A DNA stretch of 64,000 bases, from NCBI GenBank assembly GCA_035502775.1, contig DATJUB010000049.1, positions 3,286 through 67,285 of the forward strand. The letters run 5' to 3'. Positions 34,895 to 43,355 of the stretch are shown piece by piece; within the stretch, counting starts at the first letter, position 1; every line of letters begins with the position of its first letter. This stretch comes from 67-14 sp035502775 (lineage in GTDB: Bacteria > Actinomycetota > Thermoleophilia > Solirubrobacterales > 70-9). The translations under genes and the position numbers were made by a program. The notes beneath the pieces were generated by a model. It saw nothing but the letters and a program-made list of their open reading frames with translations. It was not told where the DNA came from and made no database searches.

Positions 34895-36253
34895 TCAGCA
34901 GCGCGGGCAGTCGGCAACCATCAGATCGGTGATGGAGCCTCCAGACAAACTGGCTTCTCCCCAGGCAATCATCGCGCTGGATCCTGAACTGACTATCTGA
35001 GCAGGAGCGATGGATTCGGTGGTACTCGGTTGGCCGACAAGTTTGCTCGGACCAAGGGATCCGCCGGCAAAGCGCGCCGAGACTAGACTGAAGTCGGTCA
35101 GGTCTTGCCACAGTATCTGTATGCCGGATCGCCCTAGCGCCGCTGCCCCCAGCAGATACACGGTTGACGGATCAACAGGGAGGATTACCGGAGGCGTGGG
35201 TGCACTGCGTCTGGTTGTCTGAGAGAGGCTGACTGACAGGGGCCGCATCGCCCCACCAGGCTGTTCGCTTAGGTCTGTCCAAATCACGCTCGCCACGCCT
35301 GTCCGACTGATGGTGAGGATTCCCGATACCGCTGAGACTGATTTGCGATTTAGGACTTTGCTGGGACGGAACCACCCTTTGAGCCGCTTTGTGCTCAGGC
35401 GAACTGTCTGATGAGTGCCCGCTGAGCCGCCGACAAGGAGGTACGAATTTCCAAACACGTCTCGCTCAATCTGGATTCCCGATGTTGGACATTTTGTTCC
35501 GGGTACTGGCCGAGATCTTGCGAATCCACTCCGTCCATCGGCCTCAGCGACCCGAGCTGGTTCGCGGCCTGCGGGGTCAAACATGGGGCACTTTCCGCTC
35601 CACGCGACGGAGGCTCGTCCATTCTTGCCTGCCGCCACGGAGATGTAGTTTCCGATGCCTGGAACACCCAAGTCGATTCGTCGCCATGCTTGAAACTTCC
35701 TCTTGCCTGGCATTCTGACTGCCGCAAACACACTCTTATGTCCTTTGACGAGGCGTACTCCCGCGGCGACGGTCGTACCGTCGCTGCCCACGTCGAGGTT
35801 TACGCCCCAAAAGGAAGCGTTGGAAATGGCTTTCGGCTTGGACCAAGCGCCCGACGGACCTCGGAACGCTGCCATGGTCTTGCCGCTACGACTCACCCAG
35901 GAGAGAGCTGTATGGCCACGTGATCCGACCGCGAGATTTGCACCACTGGAGCCTGGCCCACCGATCTTGACCGGGGAGCCAAAACCAGCGCCGTAGGAAG
36001 CTCGGACCCTGACGATGATTCCAACGTCCGATTGTGTTGGGGAGGAGCCGCCGGTCGGCATATCGCGAACCGGGGGAGACCACACAACGACCGCGTATCC
36101 ATTTGGTCCCAAGCCGGCAACCGGCGTGCTGATCTTCTCGCCGACGGCGGTGATTGCCTGCGGTTCGGACCAACTGTCTGCTTGGGCTTGCACCGCGCCT
36201 GCGGTGCAAGCCCAAAGGCAAACAACGAAAACGGACAGGCGCAGACTTGGCAT
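34895..36253 (-). CDS. Large secreted protein of unknown function
   Basis: 452 residues. The signal peptide is at about 1-24 (VFVVCLWACTAGAVQAQA). The mature part is a run of beta-rich repeats with the recurrent pattern 'VGSxGxTxxxWxxxxG' (VGSRGHTALSWVSRSG, VGSDGTTVAAGV, ISRTGVASVIWTD), which suggests a beta-propeller. It ends in a Cys pair region (MVADCPRC). No family is recognised. GC is lower than the host average. A 15-bp hairpin lies inside the signal-peptide codons. It is transcribed like the protease next to it, 25 bases downstream of that gene's stop. Confidence 0.75.
   Translation of the reverse strand: MPSLRLSVFVVCLWACTAGAVQAQADSWSEPQAITAVGEKISTPVAGLGPNGYAVVVWSPPVRDMPTGGSSPTQSDVGIIVRVRASYGAGFGSPVKIGGPGSSGANLAVGSRGHTALSWVSRSGKTMAAFRGPSGAWSKPKAISNASFWGVNLDVGSDGTTVAAGVRLVKGHKSVFAAVRMPGKRKFQAWRRIDLGVPGIGNYISVAAGKNGRASVAWSGKCPMFDPAGREPARVAEADGRSGFARSRPVPGTKCPTSGIQIERDVFGNSYLLVGGSAGTHQTVRLSTKRLKGWFRPSKVLNRKSVSAVSGILTISRTGVASVIWTDLSEQPGGAMRPLSVSLSQTTRRSAPTPPVILPVDPSTVYLLGAAALGRSGIQILWQDLTDFSLVSARFAGGSLGPSKLVGQPSTTESIAPAQIVSSGSSAMIAWGEASLSGGSITDLMVADCPRC
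36182..36215. repeat. 15-bp inverted repeat inside signal-peptide codons
   Basis: TTGGGCTTGCACCGC, loop GCCT, then GCGGTGCAAGCCCAA. It would fold into a very stable hairpin in the mRNA about 13-24 codons after the start of the secreted protein at 34895-36253. It encodes the hydrophobic part of the signal peptide, so it may slow ribosomes or act as an attenuator. Confidence 0.7.
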
Positions 36254-36278
36254 GCCTACCTAAACCCGCACAACGTTC

Positions 36279-37489
36279 TCACGGTGCGGTTAGAAGCGAA
36301 GCATTCATCGCCCATAGCGCGAAGCTGATGTGGCCGAAAATTGAGTCGCCTGGGTTGGCGCTCGCACAACCTGCCGGTCCAACTCGGCCAGATGAGATTC
36401 CCATCGCTTCGGTACCCGAGATCACCGGTCCACCACTATCTCGGTCGTCGGTGCAAGCCGTAGACCTAAAGAAACCAGTCCCATGATCCACGTAGTCCGG
36501 CATGTAGCTCTTGCTGAGCACGTTTCCGCAGGTTCGACCTGAAGTGATTCCGAGCTTGCATACCGTCCAACCCAAGGGCACGGAATCTGCCGAACGGAAA
36601 CTCTCGACCGGATACTGCTGATCTTCCTGCGTCCGGTAGACCCACGGATATCCGGTGAATGAGTTTCCAATGTTGCTCATCTCCACGTCGACGAGTCCGT
36701 ACATCAGCCGATTCTGCACCGAGCCGAATTGAATTGGGGCATTCAAGCCGTGGTAACGCGGGTTTCCAACGCTATTCGAGCAGTGACCAGCTGACAGCAT
36801 CTTGATTGCGCTGCCCTGATAGACGGTGAAGCCTGTGGTGCAATTGTCGTAGTTGAAATCCGAGTTCTTACGGGCGGCGACGCCTCCCCTCAGTGCGAGG
36901 CCGCATCTCCTCCTACTCAGGCAAGAGGTCGGTTCGGAAATGGGACCTTGCTTGACGGTTACTGCCGAGCCGTACCTTTCTCTGAAGTGCCTCTCCGCGT
37001 TTGGCCCTGACTTTTCAATTGTCACGACTACGCGACTTGACTTGACATCGATGTCTATGTCGTAGTGACCGCCGTTGGGTCCGTTTGCTCCGTCGACTCC
37101 TTGTTGGGTCAGGGTCCTTTCGTCCCCAATTTGGTCCTGAATGGTCTTGAGACTCCGGAAGGAGATCTCAGAGTCCACGGGACGAAGCAGGTTGGGTTCG
37201 GGAAATTGCTCAGACAGCTCTTTGACTTTGTCTTCTGCACCAGTGGTGAAGGCGACAAAGACGCCATTCTCGATCTTGCCATCCACTATCCAAGACCGGT
37301 GAACTCGTCGGGCCATCTCTTTGACGCCAAAGGCTCAAGTGAACGGACCGCTTCCTCGAGCCTCTCATTCGAATTGGAAGGCGCGTCCTTGCCTTCAGCG
37401 ATTCCCACGAGAGAAATCACGGCTGCCGTACCGAGAGCAACTGAGGCAATCAGGGCGGCCAGGATCGTCAAATTTGGTCGGTAGATCAT
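36279..37489 (-). pseudogene. Trypsin-like (S1) secreted serine protease, frameshifted
   Basis: The 5' part (ATG 37489) encodes a signal peptide (NLTILAALIASVALGTAAVI) and the start of a propeptide, ending RWPDEFTGL before a stop at 37286. One base off, the frame continues WIVDGKIENGVFVAFT, the rest of the propeptide, and an S1 protease domain with LSAGHC (His), VDVEM (Asp) and DRDSGGPV (Ser). One missing base near 37289-37296 separates them. All catalytic residues are intact, so the loss is recent, or programmed, or a sequencing error. The family resembles alpha-lytic/streptogrisin-like proteases with N-terminal prodomains. Confidence 0.8.
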
Positions 37490-37785
37490 TACCTTTCCCT
37501 TCGGAACTCCATCGTGGACGTTCGGTCGAGCATATGGGAAGTCCATCGACTGTCGGCCTAGCCGGTCTCCGAAGATGCAACCGACTCCGGCCGAGTGGTC
37601 GCATGCTCGCGGTCGACACGTCTCCAGATGTTGAGGCTCTCTTCACTGTGCTTGTCCAAGGCGTACATGTTCCATCGTGGCCGTCACATACCGGCGCCGG
37701 CGACACATGGTCTGAGGCATCGGCGATGGGCCGTGCTTTGGGGTCGCGTACCAAGGTGCCGGGTGAAGGAGCCCCGGCGGTCCTT
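37490..37785. other. Spacer with no supported gene
   Basis: Between the protease start and the PIN toxin stop I find only open frames with antisense-like composition (Arg/Ser/Pro-rich). It should hold the protease promoter. Confidence 0.5.
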
Positions 37786-38211
37786 TCAAGGCGGAGCAGT
37801 GGACGGTTGCGGCGAAACGACATCAAAACCGGCGGCGCGGGCGGCGTCTAGAAATCGGTTGTCATAACTCATGAAGTGGCGGAGATGGGCTTGGATCTCG
37901 ATAGCGGTGGCGAGATGAATGGCATCGAGTGACCTGACCGACACAGGCGGAATCCTGGCTGCACGTGCGCGCACGGCTCTTGTCAGAGGGAGCAAGATCA
38001 TCCGTTCCAAGAGATCGGAGGCTTCCGGCAGCAGGTCACGGTCAACTCGCGCGACAGCTCTCAGCAACTCGACTTCAGAGATTTCGTTCGAAGTCAGCTG
38101 CAGGTTTGATTCTCCGAGATACCTTACGAGAGCCGCGCTTTCCGGTTCATTCACGACCAACTTGACGAGCGCCGAAGTGTCCGCGTAGAGCGGATCCCGA
38201 AGCTCAGCCAA
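37786..38211 (-). CDS. vapC: PIN-domain ribonuclease, VapC-like toxin
   Basis: 141 residues from TTG 38211. The start overlaps the antitoxin stop by 8 bases. The acidic active-site residues are visible in YADTSALVKL (first Asp), NEISEVELLRA (Glu), SLDAIHLATA and MSYDNRFLDAA (third and fourth Asp). VapC toxins cut tRNA or rRNA when their antitoxin is degraded. The frame is open further upstream, but that sequence overlaps the antitoxin. Confidence 0.88.
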   Translation of the reverse strand: MAELRDPLYADTSALVKLVVNEPESAALVRYLGESNLQLTSNEISEVELLRAVARVDRDLLPEASDLLERMILLPLTRAVRARAARIPPVSVRSLDAIHLATAIEIQAHLRHFMSYDNRFLDAARAAGFDVVSPQPSTAPP

Positions 38212-38527
38212 GGTTCTCTTCGCGCTGTTCGTTGAGAGCCTTCGTGCCACGATACGGGTCAGTGTCGTCCGATACGGATCTATCGTCGCGTCGAGCAAGG
38301 AACTCGCTGAGATCGCCGCGAGATGGTCTGACTCCGGGGATGGCCAAAAGCTGTTGCACATTCGACTCACGGCCGACGCTCTGAGTGAGACTCTCCGCGC
38401 CGATTATCGCCAGTTCCCGAAGCAGACCCGCGGCACTGCGGTCCGGATACTCGACTGCGGCCCTGTCCAGAACCTCGGAGAGGTGGGAATCCACGACAAC
38501 GGCAATTCTGCGGTGTTTGGTCGGCAC
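38204..38527 (-). CDS. VapB-like antitoxin
   Basis: 107 residues. The N-terminal ~45 residues (IAVVVDSHLSEVLDRAAVEYPDRSAAGLLRELA) fit a ribbon-helix-helix DNA-binding dimer; the C-terminal part (SEFLARRDDRSVSDDTDPY) is the flexible, acidic toxin-binding tail. It precedes and overlaps the PIN toxin gene in the usual order. It is expected to repress its own promoter in the region up to ~38600. It is slightly longer than typical VapB (70-90 residues). Confidence 0.8.
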   Translation of the reverse strand: MPTKHRRIAVVVDSHLSEVLDRAAVEYPDRSAAGLLRELAIIGAESLTQSVGRESNVQQLLAIPGVRPSRGDLSEFLARRDDRSVSDDTDPYRGTKALNEQREENLG

Positions 38528-38940
38528 GATCCGAGTGTAGCACCGCAGTGTGACACCTCATGTTTATGCGCGATAATGTCGGTTATGTAAAGTTGGAACG
38601 GTGGGTCGCGCTTGCCCGGACTGCTGTTCTTGTGCAGCGACTCGTGTTTGTCACCGCCAACGACACCGTTTTGTCACTGACGGCGACACCAAATGTCACT
38701 GACTGCGATCGCACGACGCTGCGTCCCAGCTGTGGCAGCGTCTTGGTTGATCCGTCTAGCTGGCCGAGACCGTTGACCGAAACGGTCACGTCTACTGAGA
38801 GCTGCGTCGGTGTACCTGCCAGCTGGAGCGTTGGATTCGGTACGGACTGCATCCATGGCAAGCGATGGTGACGGTCAGGCCGGACAGAAGCGCTGCCTAG
38901 AGGTCGAGCACTGGCACCCGCGAATTCAGACGTTCTCTCG
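38528..38940. other. 413-bp stretch without a supported gene
   Basis: Both strands have open frames of ~100 residues with Thr/Val/Ser-rich translations (minus strand: LSVDVTVSVNGLGQLDG; plus strand: LVFVTANDTVLSLTATP). Neither has a clear ribosome site or known similarity. It could be the remains of a secreted gene, or just spacer with the VapBC promoter at its left end. Confidence 0.4.
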
Positions 38941-39573
38941 CTAGGTCGAATTCGCCTGGGCCACAAGTGCGGCATGTGACGACAACAGGTGTGCGAGTCG
39001 TGGTTCCGCTTCGTCGACGTACTCGTATTGCTCGAAGCGTGCCTGGTTTCGAATGCGCTGAGCTTGGCGGGCAATCTGGGCGTCCCCGGCCATTTCTACG
39101 GAGAACAGCATTTCGATGCTTGGTCTCAACATCTCGCCTTTGGTTTCGGCGACCCCAGTCTCTAGCAGTCGTTTGAGTATTCGAGATCTGAATTGGTCTG
39201 GTTCGACACCACGTTTGTGGTCCGCTTGGAGCAGGGTTCGCACCTGAGGCATCAGCTCGGCGCCGGGAAGTGCTCGAAGTTCGGGCACGTCTTTGAGCTT
39301 GATCTCGAACTCGTTCAGATGAGGTCGCTCCGGGGCGATTTCGCGAAGCCAGCTTGACGCCTTGGTCGCGGAGCGACGATCGCTGTTCATCCCGACGCGA
39401 AATAGCGGATCGATCTCGGGGGCGCTGGAGATCAACCGATCCAGGAGCTGCGGTCGTATCGCGAGGTCGATGTGTTCGGGCAAAGGCTGTCCCATCAGGG
39501 TGAGCGCCCCATTGACCTCAGAGAACTGACGGATCAGCAGAAGATTTCCTTCTTCTGGGCTGAACCCCATCAA
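38941..39573 (-). CDS. Unknown protein, island cluster
   Basis: 210 residues. It has no membrane segment and is mostly helical, with conserved-looking blocks PQLLDRLISSAPEIDPLF, LNEFEIKLKDVPELRALPG and MLFSVEMAGDAQIARQAQRI. The TTG at 39573 is directly followed by ATG; neither has a ribosome site, and the frame is open upstream without a start, so the true N-terminus is uncertain. It reads in the same direction as the next three unknown genes and could be the last gene of their operon. Confidence 0.6.
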   Translation of the reverse strand: MMGFSPEEGNLLLIRQFSEVNGALTLMGQPLPEHIDLAIRPQLLDRLISSAPEIDPLFRVGMNSDRRSATKASSWLREIAPERPHLNEFEIKLKDVPELRALPGAELMPQVRTLLQADHKRGVEPDQFRSRILKRLLETGVAETKGEMLRPSIEMLFSVEMAGDAQIARQAQRIRNQARFEQYEYVDEAEPRLAHLLSSHAALVAQANST

Positions 39574-39613
39574 TTCGAGCGCCGCACCCGCGGCTATCTC
39601 CCCCGAGCGACGA

Positions 39614-39748
39614 GTGGCCCGGGCGCTCGGTGAAGACGCCGCCGGATCGGTGCCCGAACGAGTCGCATTGGCGACCCTCGCACGAGGGGTCAGCGAACTC
39701 GGGATCCAGGAAGTCCTTGCGCGAGTAGCCGGGCCCGCGTCCGACTGA
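39614..39748 (+). other. Short protein-like open frame, probable remnant
   Basis: 44 codons from GTG read as a well-formed amphipathic helix-rich peptide (SVPERVALATLARGVSELGIQEVLARV), while the opposite frame looks like antisense. There is no ribosome site. It may be the 3' end of a gene that lost its 5' part. Confidence 0.3.
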
Positions 39749-39751
39749 TGG

Positions 39752-40054
39752 TCAGGGACCTGGGCTAAACGGTCTGATCGACCAATCGAGTTGGACGATC
39801 ATGCTGGCGACCGCGGCCGCCTCTTCGTCAGTCATGGCCGCAGTGGCCTCGGGGATACCGCCCTCCCCGTCCGTGAGTTGATCCATGATCTTCACGTAGC
39901 TTTCGCGATTCTCTGGCTCAACGAAATCGTCAGCGAGAAGTGGCGCCAGTTCGAGGCCGGCGTACTGGAGACGGGCTTGGATGGGTCCGGCGCTTCCAGC
40001 CAGGCAATCCACCGCTTTCGCTACTCGTTCTTGAACTGAGTGCTCAGACGACAC
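39752..40054 (-). CDS. Small acidic protein, island cluster
   Basis: 100 residues from GTG 40054. It is acidic and helical (RVAKAVDCLAGSAGPIQARL; ATAAMTDEEAAAVASMIVQL), with no signal peptide. It lies 42 bases downstream of the 298-residue protein and probably shares its message. I do not recognise a family. The size and acidity would suit a regulatory partner of a neighbouring protein, which is inference only. Confidence 0.65.
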   Translation of the reverse strand: MSSEHSVQERVAKAVDCLAGSAGPIQARLQYAGLELAPLLADDFVEPENRESYVKIMDQLTDGEGGIPEATAAMTDEEAAAVASMIVQLDWSIRPFSPGP

Positions 40055-40096
40055 GGAAGCAACCTATCGTCGATGTCGGATGAAGTCTGGGGCCGT

Positions 40097-40993
40097 CTAC
40101 GCCCCGGGCTTCTTGGGGGTGATTGACCAGAGGCGCTTCAGTGCGTTGGTGCCTATGGCATTCAGATCCAAACCGGCCATTACGATGAACCGGTCTACTC
40201 CGTACTGGGTCATTTTGGTGGCGGCGTCCATGATCCTGGTTAGTTCGGCAGCGTCGGGGTTCGCCCAAGCGCGAAAGTGGCCGGGCTCGTACTCCTCGCC
40301 CACCTCGAAACTGCTGGTGGCAACGAGAAACCAGCTCTTGCCGTGGGTGCCTGCGCTTGCGAAACGCCAGATCGCCTCGAGATCGTCCTGGTCGGCGCCG
40401 ATCTTGGCGGCACTGTTTCGAACAAGGTCGATGAACTTGAGATTGAAGCTCTTGATCTTCGAGAAGTCGAGTTCGGCCGGGAGTCGCTCCTCCATCAGAC
40501 TGAGACGTTCCTGTGTCACCACGTACCCCTCTGTGTTGCCATCGGCCTTCAGTCCCAGGGACATCTGACGAAGGTCGTTCGAGACGAGCCCTAGGTGTCT
40601 TGACACCCGTTCTTCGGACCGGTTGGGGGTGAGGACCCATACCGCTTGCGCCGCAGATTCGAGCGCCGATCGTCCGAGCGCGAAGCAGGGCCGGGTCCTG
40701 ATCTCTGCCTTGTCGCCGTCTTTCACATCTAGGGGCACGATTAGATCCGCCCAGACCGCCAGGTGCTCACTCGCAGCTTTCAGGTAGCCGAGGGTCCACG
40801 CCGAACACTTCTCCCAGTTGAACAATTGATCATCTGCCGCCAAGGGGCTCGCTGCGGCGGGATCTAGAACCGCATCGAGCATGAACCCTGACAACCGTGC
40901 CCTTTGTGCCGTTTCGACCCAGGCCCTGGATTGGTCTTCACTCACCACGCGATTATGGTCGGTGACGTCACAAATTGTGACGCCGAGTGTCAT
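40097..40993 (-). CDS. Unknown protein with possible HEPN-like motif
   Basis: 298 residues, soluble and largely helical. The block CFALGRSALESAAQAVWVLTP is of a type seen in uncharacterised actinobacterial proteins. Later, WRFASAGTHGKSW contains Arg-x6-His, the spacing of HEPN ribonuclease motifs. If HEPN, it might act in RNA cleavage or abortive infection, but the motif alone is weak evidence. It lies between two other unknown genes of the same strand in the low-GC island. Confidence 0.65.
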   Translation of the reverse strand: MTLGVTICDVTDHNRVVSEDQSRAWVETAQRARLSGFMLDAVLDPAAASPLAADDQLFNWEKCSAWTLGYLKAASEHLAVWADLIVPLDVKDGDKAEIRTRPCFALGRSALESAAQAVWVLTPNRSEERVSRHLGLVSNDLRQMSLGLKADGNTEGYVVTQERLSLMEERLPAELDFSKIKSFNLKFIDLVRNSAAKIGADQDDLEAIWRFASAGTHGKSWFLVATSSFEVGEEYEPGHFRAWANPDAAELTRIMDAATKMTQYGVDRFIVMAGLDLNAIGTNALKRLWSITPKKPGA

Positions 40994-41155
40994 GAAGGTA
41001 TGGCGCTGAGCGTCACGATCCTGGAGTCCCGCATCGCTTGTCTAACTGATTCCGGTAGACACGGGTAGATTTCCTTAGACAGCTTCCGGCAGGGTTGCCC
41101 GGACGATCGCAGACCGGCCGGTGGGTACCAATCAGGGCTTCCGGCCGTTTGAGCT

Positions 41156-42040
41156 TCAGGCGGCCCAGCCCATTGGACCAGACTTCCGTCGGACTTCACA
41201 TCGATAGGCGTGATTCCATTGAGTACTGAATGCATCCAAGACGCCATGCCACGCCTCTAAACCGCGGGCGTCTAAATCCTCGAGGCTGCTGCCACCGCTC
41301 TGGAACGCTTCGTCGCATACAGAGGCGACTTTGAGCCACCCTGATGAACTGCCGTCGTCCCGAGTGGACACGAACCGATCCCACTCGTCGGCGTCAGGTC
41401 CACTGCCACCTCGCGCCCGACCAAATGTGCTGACCGCTTCTCGCACGAGAATCTGCCAGTACCAGTAGGTCCTATCAGGCACCGCATTGGCCTTAACCGC
41501 CCAGCTGATCAATGCCTGGAAGTCACCCGCATACTGGTCCGAAAGTGAGTTCAAACTCTCGCTGGCTGCCGAATCGGACCACCCCTTCTGGACGAAGATG
41601 TGGGTTCTAAGCCGTTCAACGACGTGCTCAGACCAAATCAAGGTCTGCATGGATTCATCTGCATTCGCGTATCGTTTCCTGGTTGGAGGAGCCACGCTCA
41701 ACTCCGCCAGTTCGTGACAGCAAACTTCGAAAAGTTCGGGTCCTTCCTCCCCGACGGAGAATTCTCGAACCACGGCCGTCGGAACTTCGTCCGCAGCGAT
41801 GAACCCCATGCCGATTCCCTCGCCATGTCCTTGCCGAACAGATTCCATCTCCGACCAGTCACGAAACTCTCGTTCTGACAGGAACTTGCGTAGAGCCGCT
41901 TTGTAGTCGCGGGCAATGACCAATCGCCCACGATCAGGTCGGCCCCAGGTCGACGAAGCTAACTCAGCCCAGAACTGACGAACTCGATCCTCGACTCGAG
42001 GTTTCAGTCGACCGTAGATGTCTAAATCGCTCAGCACCAC
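41156..42040 (-). CDS. Unknown protein with HELxE (zincin-like) motif
   Basis: 294 residues. The first ~130 residues lead to ELFEVCCHELAELSV, which resembles a metallopeptidase helix (HExxE instead of HExxH), and His residues recur later (WSEHVVERLRTHIF). The C-terminal half is Trp-rich and acidic (DRTYWYWQILVREAV). There is no signal peptide. No family is recognised. It starts the minus-strand cluster and diverges from the gene at 42150 across ~110 bp. Confidence 0.65.
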   Translation of the reverse strand: MVLSDLDIYGRLKPRVEDRVRQFWAELASSTWGRPDRGRLVIARDYKAALRKFLSEREFRDWSEMESVRQGHGEGIGMGFIAADEVPTAVVREFSVGEEGPELFEVCCHELAELSVAPPTRKRYANADESMQTLIWSEHVVERLRTHIFVQKGWSDSAASESLNSLSDQYAGDFQALISWAVKANAVPDRTYWYWQILVREAVSTFGRARGGSGPDADEWDRFVSTRDDGSSSGWLKVASVCDEAFQSGGSSLEDLDARGLEAWHGVLDAFSTQWNHAYRCEVRRKSGPMGWAA

Positions 42041-42149
42041 GTGAGCTCGCCATTTCCAGGTGCGTAGTTGATCCTACGAGTCTGACGGGAGGACCGGCGG
42101 TCAAAACCAGCTGCAAAAATCCACTGGCCCCACTCGCGAATCGATTGGG

Positions 42150-42707
42150 TTGCCGCCTCCTCCCCCGCTAACTTCCGAGTCTGTGGATATTGGCGAAGCA
42201 TCCCAAGTGCTCATACCTGCTGCCGCCGGACTGTTCGGTGCATGGTGGGGAGCATCCATAACTCGAAAAAGTGCGCGGGAAGCAGCAAAGCATGTCGAGC
42301 AAATTCAACGCCGGGCAGACATCATCGAACTCCGAGCAGCCGCCCGCCTCTTGACCGAACAACTGCGAGACACAAACATCATCATCAAGCAGTCCATCGA
42401 GTCCGAACGCTGGATACTCCCCCATTCGTCGGCCTTCGATCGAACAGTATGGGACACCTCTCGTGTGGCCCTCGCCAGACTTGTAGATGAACCCGAGTGG
42501 AACGCAATTCTCAGGGGCGTCGACACTGCAATCGGGTTCGAAAGCATGGCCATAGAGTTTGAAGGACCCCTCGTAATCGAGGATCAAAGCGCGATGCTCA
42601 AATCGTTCTCGAACGAAGTTGGTCAGGCCATTGATCTCCTACGTCGATATCGAGTCGCTGGAGATCTGATCCAGGACGACCTCGGCATGGGCATTCGCTC
42701 GCTCTGA
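42150..42707 (+). CDS. Unknown protein with N-terminal membrane anchor
   Basis: 185 residues from TTG 42150 (a GTG at 42183 is equally possible; neither has a good ribosome site). A short hydrophobic segment (VLIPAAAGLFGAWWGASI) is followed by a basic helix and a coiled-coil-like stretch (REAAKHVEQIQRRADIIELRAAARLLTEQLRD). The remainder is soluble. Proteins of this outline are common in mobile or accessory regions with no assigned role. Confidence 0.6.
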   Translation: MPPPPPLTSESVDIGEASQVLIPAAAGLFGAWWGASITRKSAREAAKHVEQIQRRADIIELRAAARLLTEQLRDTNIIIKQSIESERWILPHSSAFDRTVWDTSRVALARLVDEPEWNAILRGVDTAIGFESMAIEFEGPLVIEDQSAMLKSFSNEVGQAIDLLRRYRVAGDLIQDDLGMGIRSL

Positions 42708-42724
42708 AGCCCCGAGTTCACCTG

Positions 42725-42770
42725 ACCTGTGTCGATCCCGTGTCGTCACCTGTGTCGAATCCGTGTCGCT
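42725..42770. repeat. Tandem 23-bp direct repeat
   Basis: Two adjacent copies of ACCTGTGTCGA(T/A)(C/T)CCGTGTCG, the first at 42725-42747 and the second from 42748. Each contains two TGTCG units. It lies just after the stop of the gene ending at 42707. It might be a protein-binding site or a mobile-element scar. Confidence 0.5.
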
Positions 42771-42863
42771 CCACATGCGCATCTCGCGATGAGGACCCTT
42801 CGGTTCATTTGGACTTGAGGATCAATCCACAGCTAGGTTGATTCTGGATACCAATCTGGTGAG

Positions 42864-43010
42864 CTAGGAGTAGCTGCCGTCGCGGATCAGGGCAACATCA
42901 ATTGCCGAAGAATTCGGTGTCGCCTTGGCTTCGGTAGGCAGGGTCGCTTTCGCCATGGCTGAACCGCCTAGAAGTATCGAGACGGCACCCAGGAGCGATA
43001 GGACGATCAT
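42864..43010 (-). CDS. Candidate small secreted peptide
   Basis: 48 residues from ATG 43010. The upstream in-frame stop leaves no other start. The N-terminus is a signal peptide (MIVLSLLGAVSILLGGSAMA), giving a mature peptide of about 28 residues with Thr/Ala-rich start and DVALIRDGSYS at the end. A TGAGG directly precedes the ATG, so the ribosome site is poor. I know no homologue. Confidence 0.45.
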   Translation of the reverse strand: MIVLSLLGAVSILLGGSAMAKATLPTEAKATPNSSAIDVALIRDGSYS

Positions 43011-43085
43011 CCTCAGAATCTCAACCGAGCGACGAGTGCGAGCTTTCGCGGTATCGCTGCGAGGTCCGAAGGTTGTCGACCACTG

Positions 43086-43355
43086 TCAGCTTGGATCGTC
43101 GCTACTGCGTTGAATGCGCTTCTTCAGTACTCCGACCACCACTGAACCCAGCACGAGAACTAGCAATCCCCCAGCGAGGACGCCACGAACCGGCGACGAC
43201 TTCCGGCCCGAGCCTTCAGTGCTGAAGCTCATTCCGCCCAAGGTGGCCTTGTAGACAAAGTAGGCCAAGATGCAAGCTAGAACCCCGAACATCGCGTAGA
43301 CGAACAACTTGGTTGCCATGGGCAAGCTTCCAAGTATTTCTCGATACTGCTTCAA
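43086..43355 (-). CDS. Small two-helix membrane protein
   Basis: 89 residues from TTG 43355, which has GGAGGG six bases upstream; an internal ATG at 43319 lacks a site. There are two membrane helices (FVYAMFGVLACILAYFVYKA and VLAGGLLVLVLGSVVVGVL) joined by a Ser/Gly-rich loop, with a basic tail KKRIQRSSDD. The function is unknown. It may form an operon with the small secreted peptide 75 bases downstream. Confidence 0.6.
   Translation of the reverse strand: MKQYREILGSLPMATKLFVYAMFGVLACILAYFVYKATLGGMSFSTEGSGRKSSPVRGVLAGGLLVLVLGSVVVGVLKKRIQRSSDDPS

Noticed and set aside
38583..39074. A Thr/Val/Ser-rich minus-strand frame
   Set aside because: It overlaps the 3' end of a better gene, and the opposite strand is equally open; there is no ribosome site. 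Kept only as possible remnant.
40990..41247. An 85-codon minus-strand frame ending in ATGA at the next gene's start
   Set aside because: The overlap looks attractive, but the translation overlaps the end of the HELxE protein gene and has no protein-like pattern.
41156..42040. Calling the HELxE protein a peptidase
   Set aside because: The motif is HExxE, not HExxH, and no third ligand could be placed, so enzyme function is not supported.
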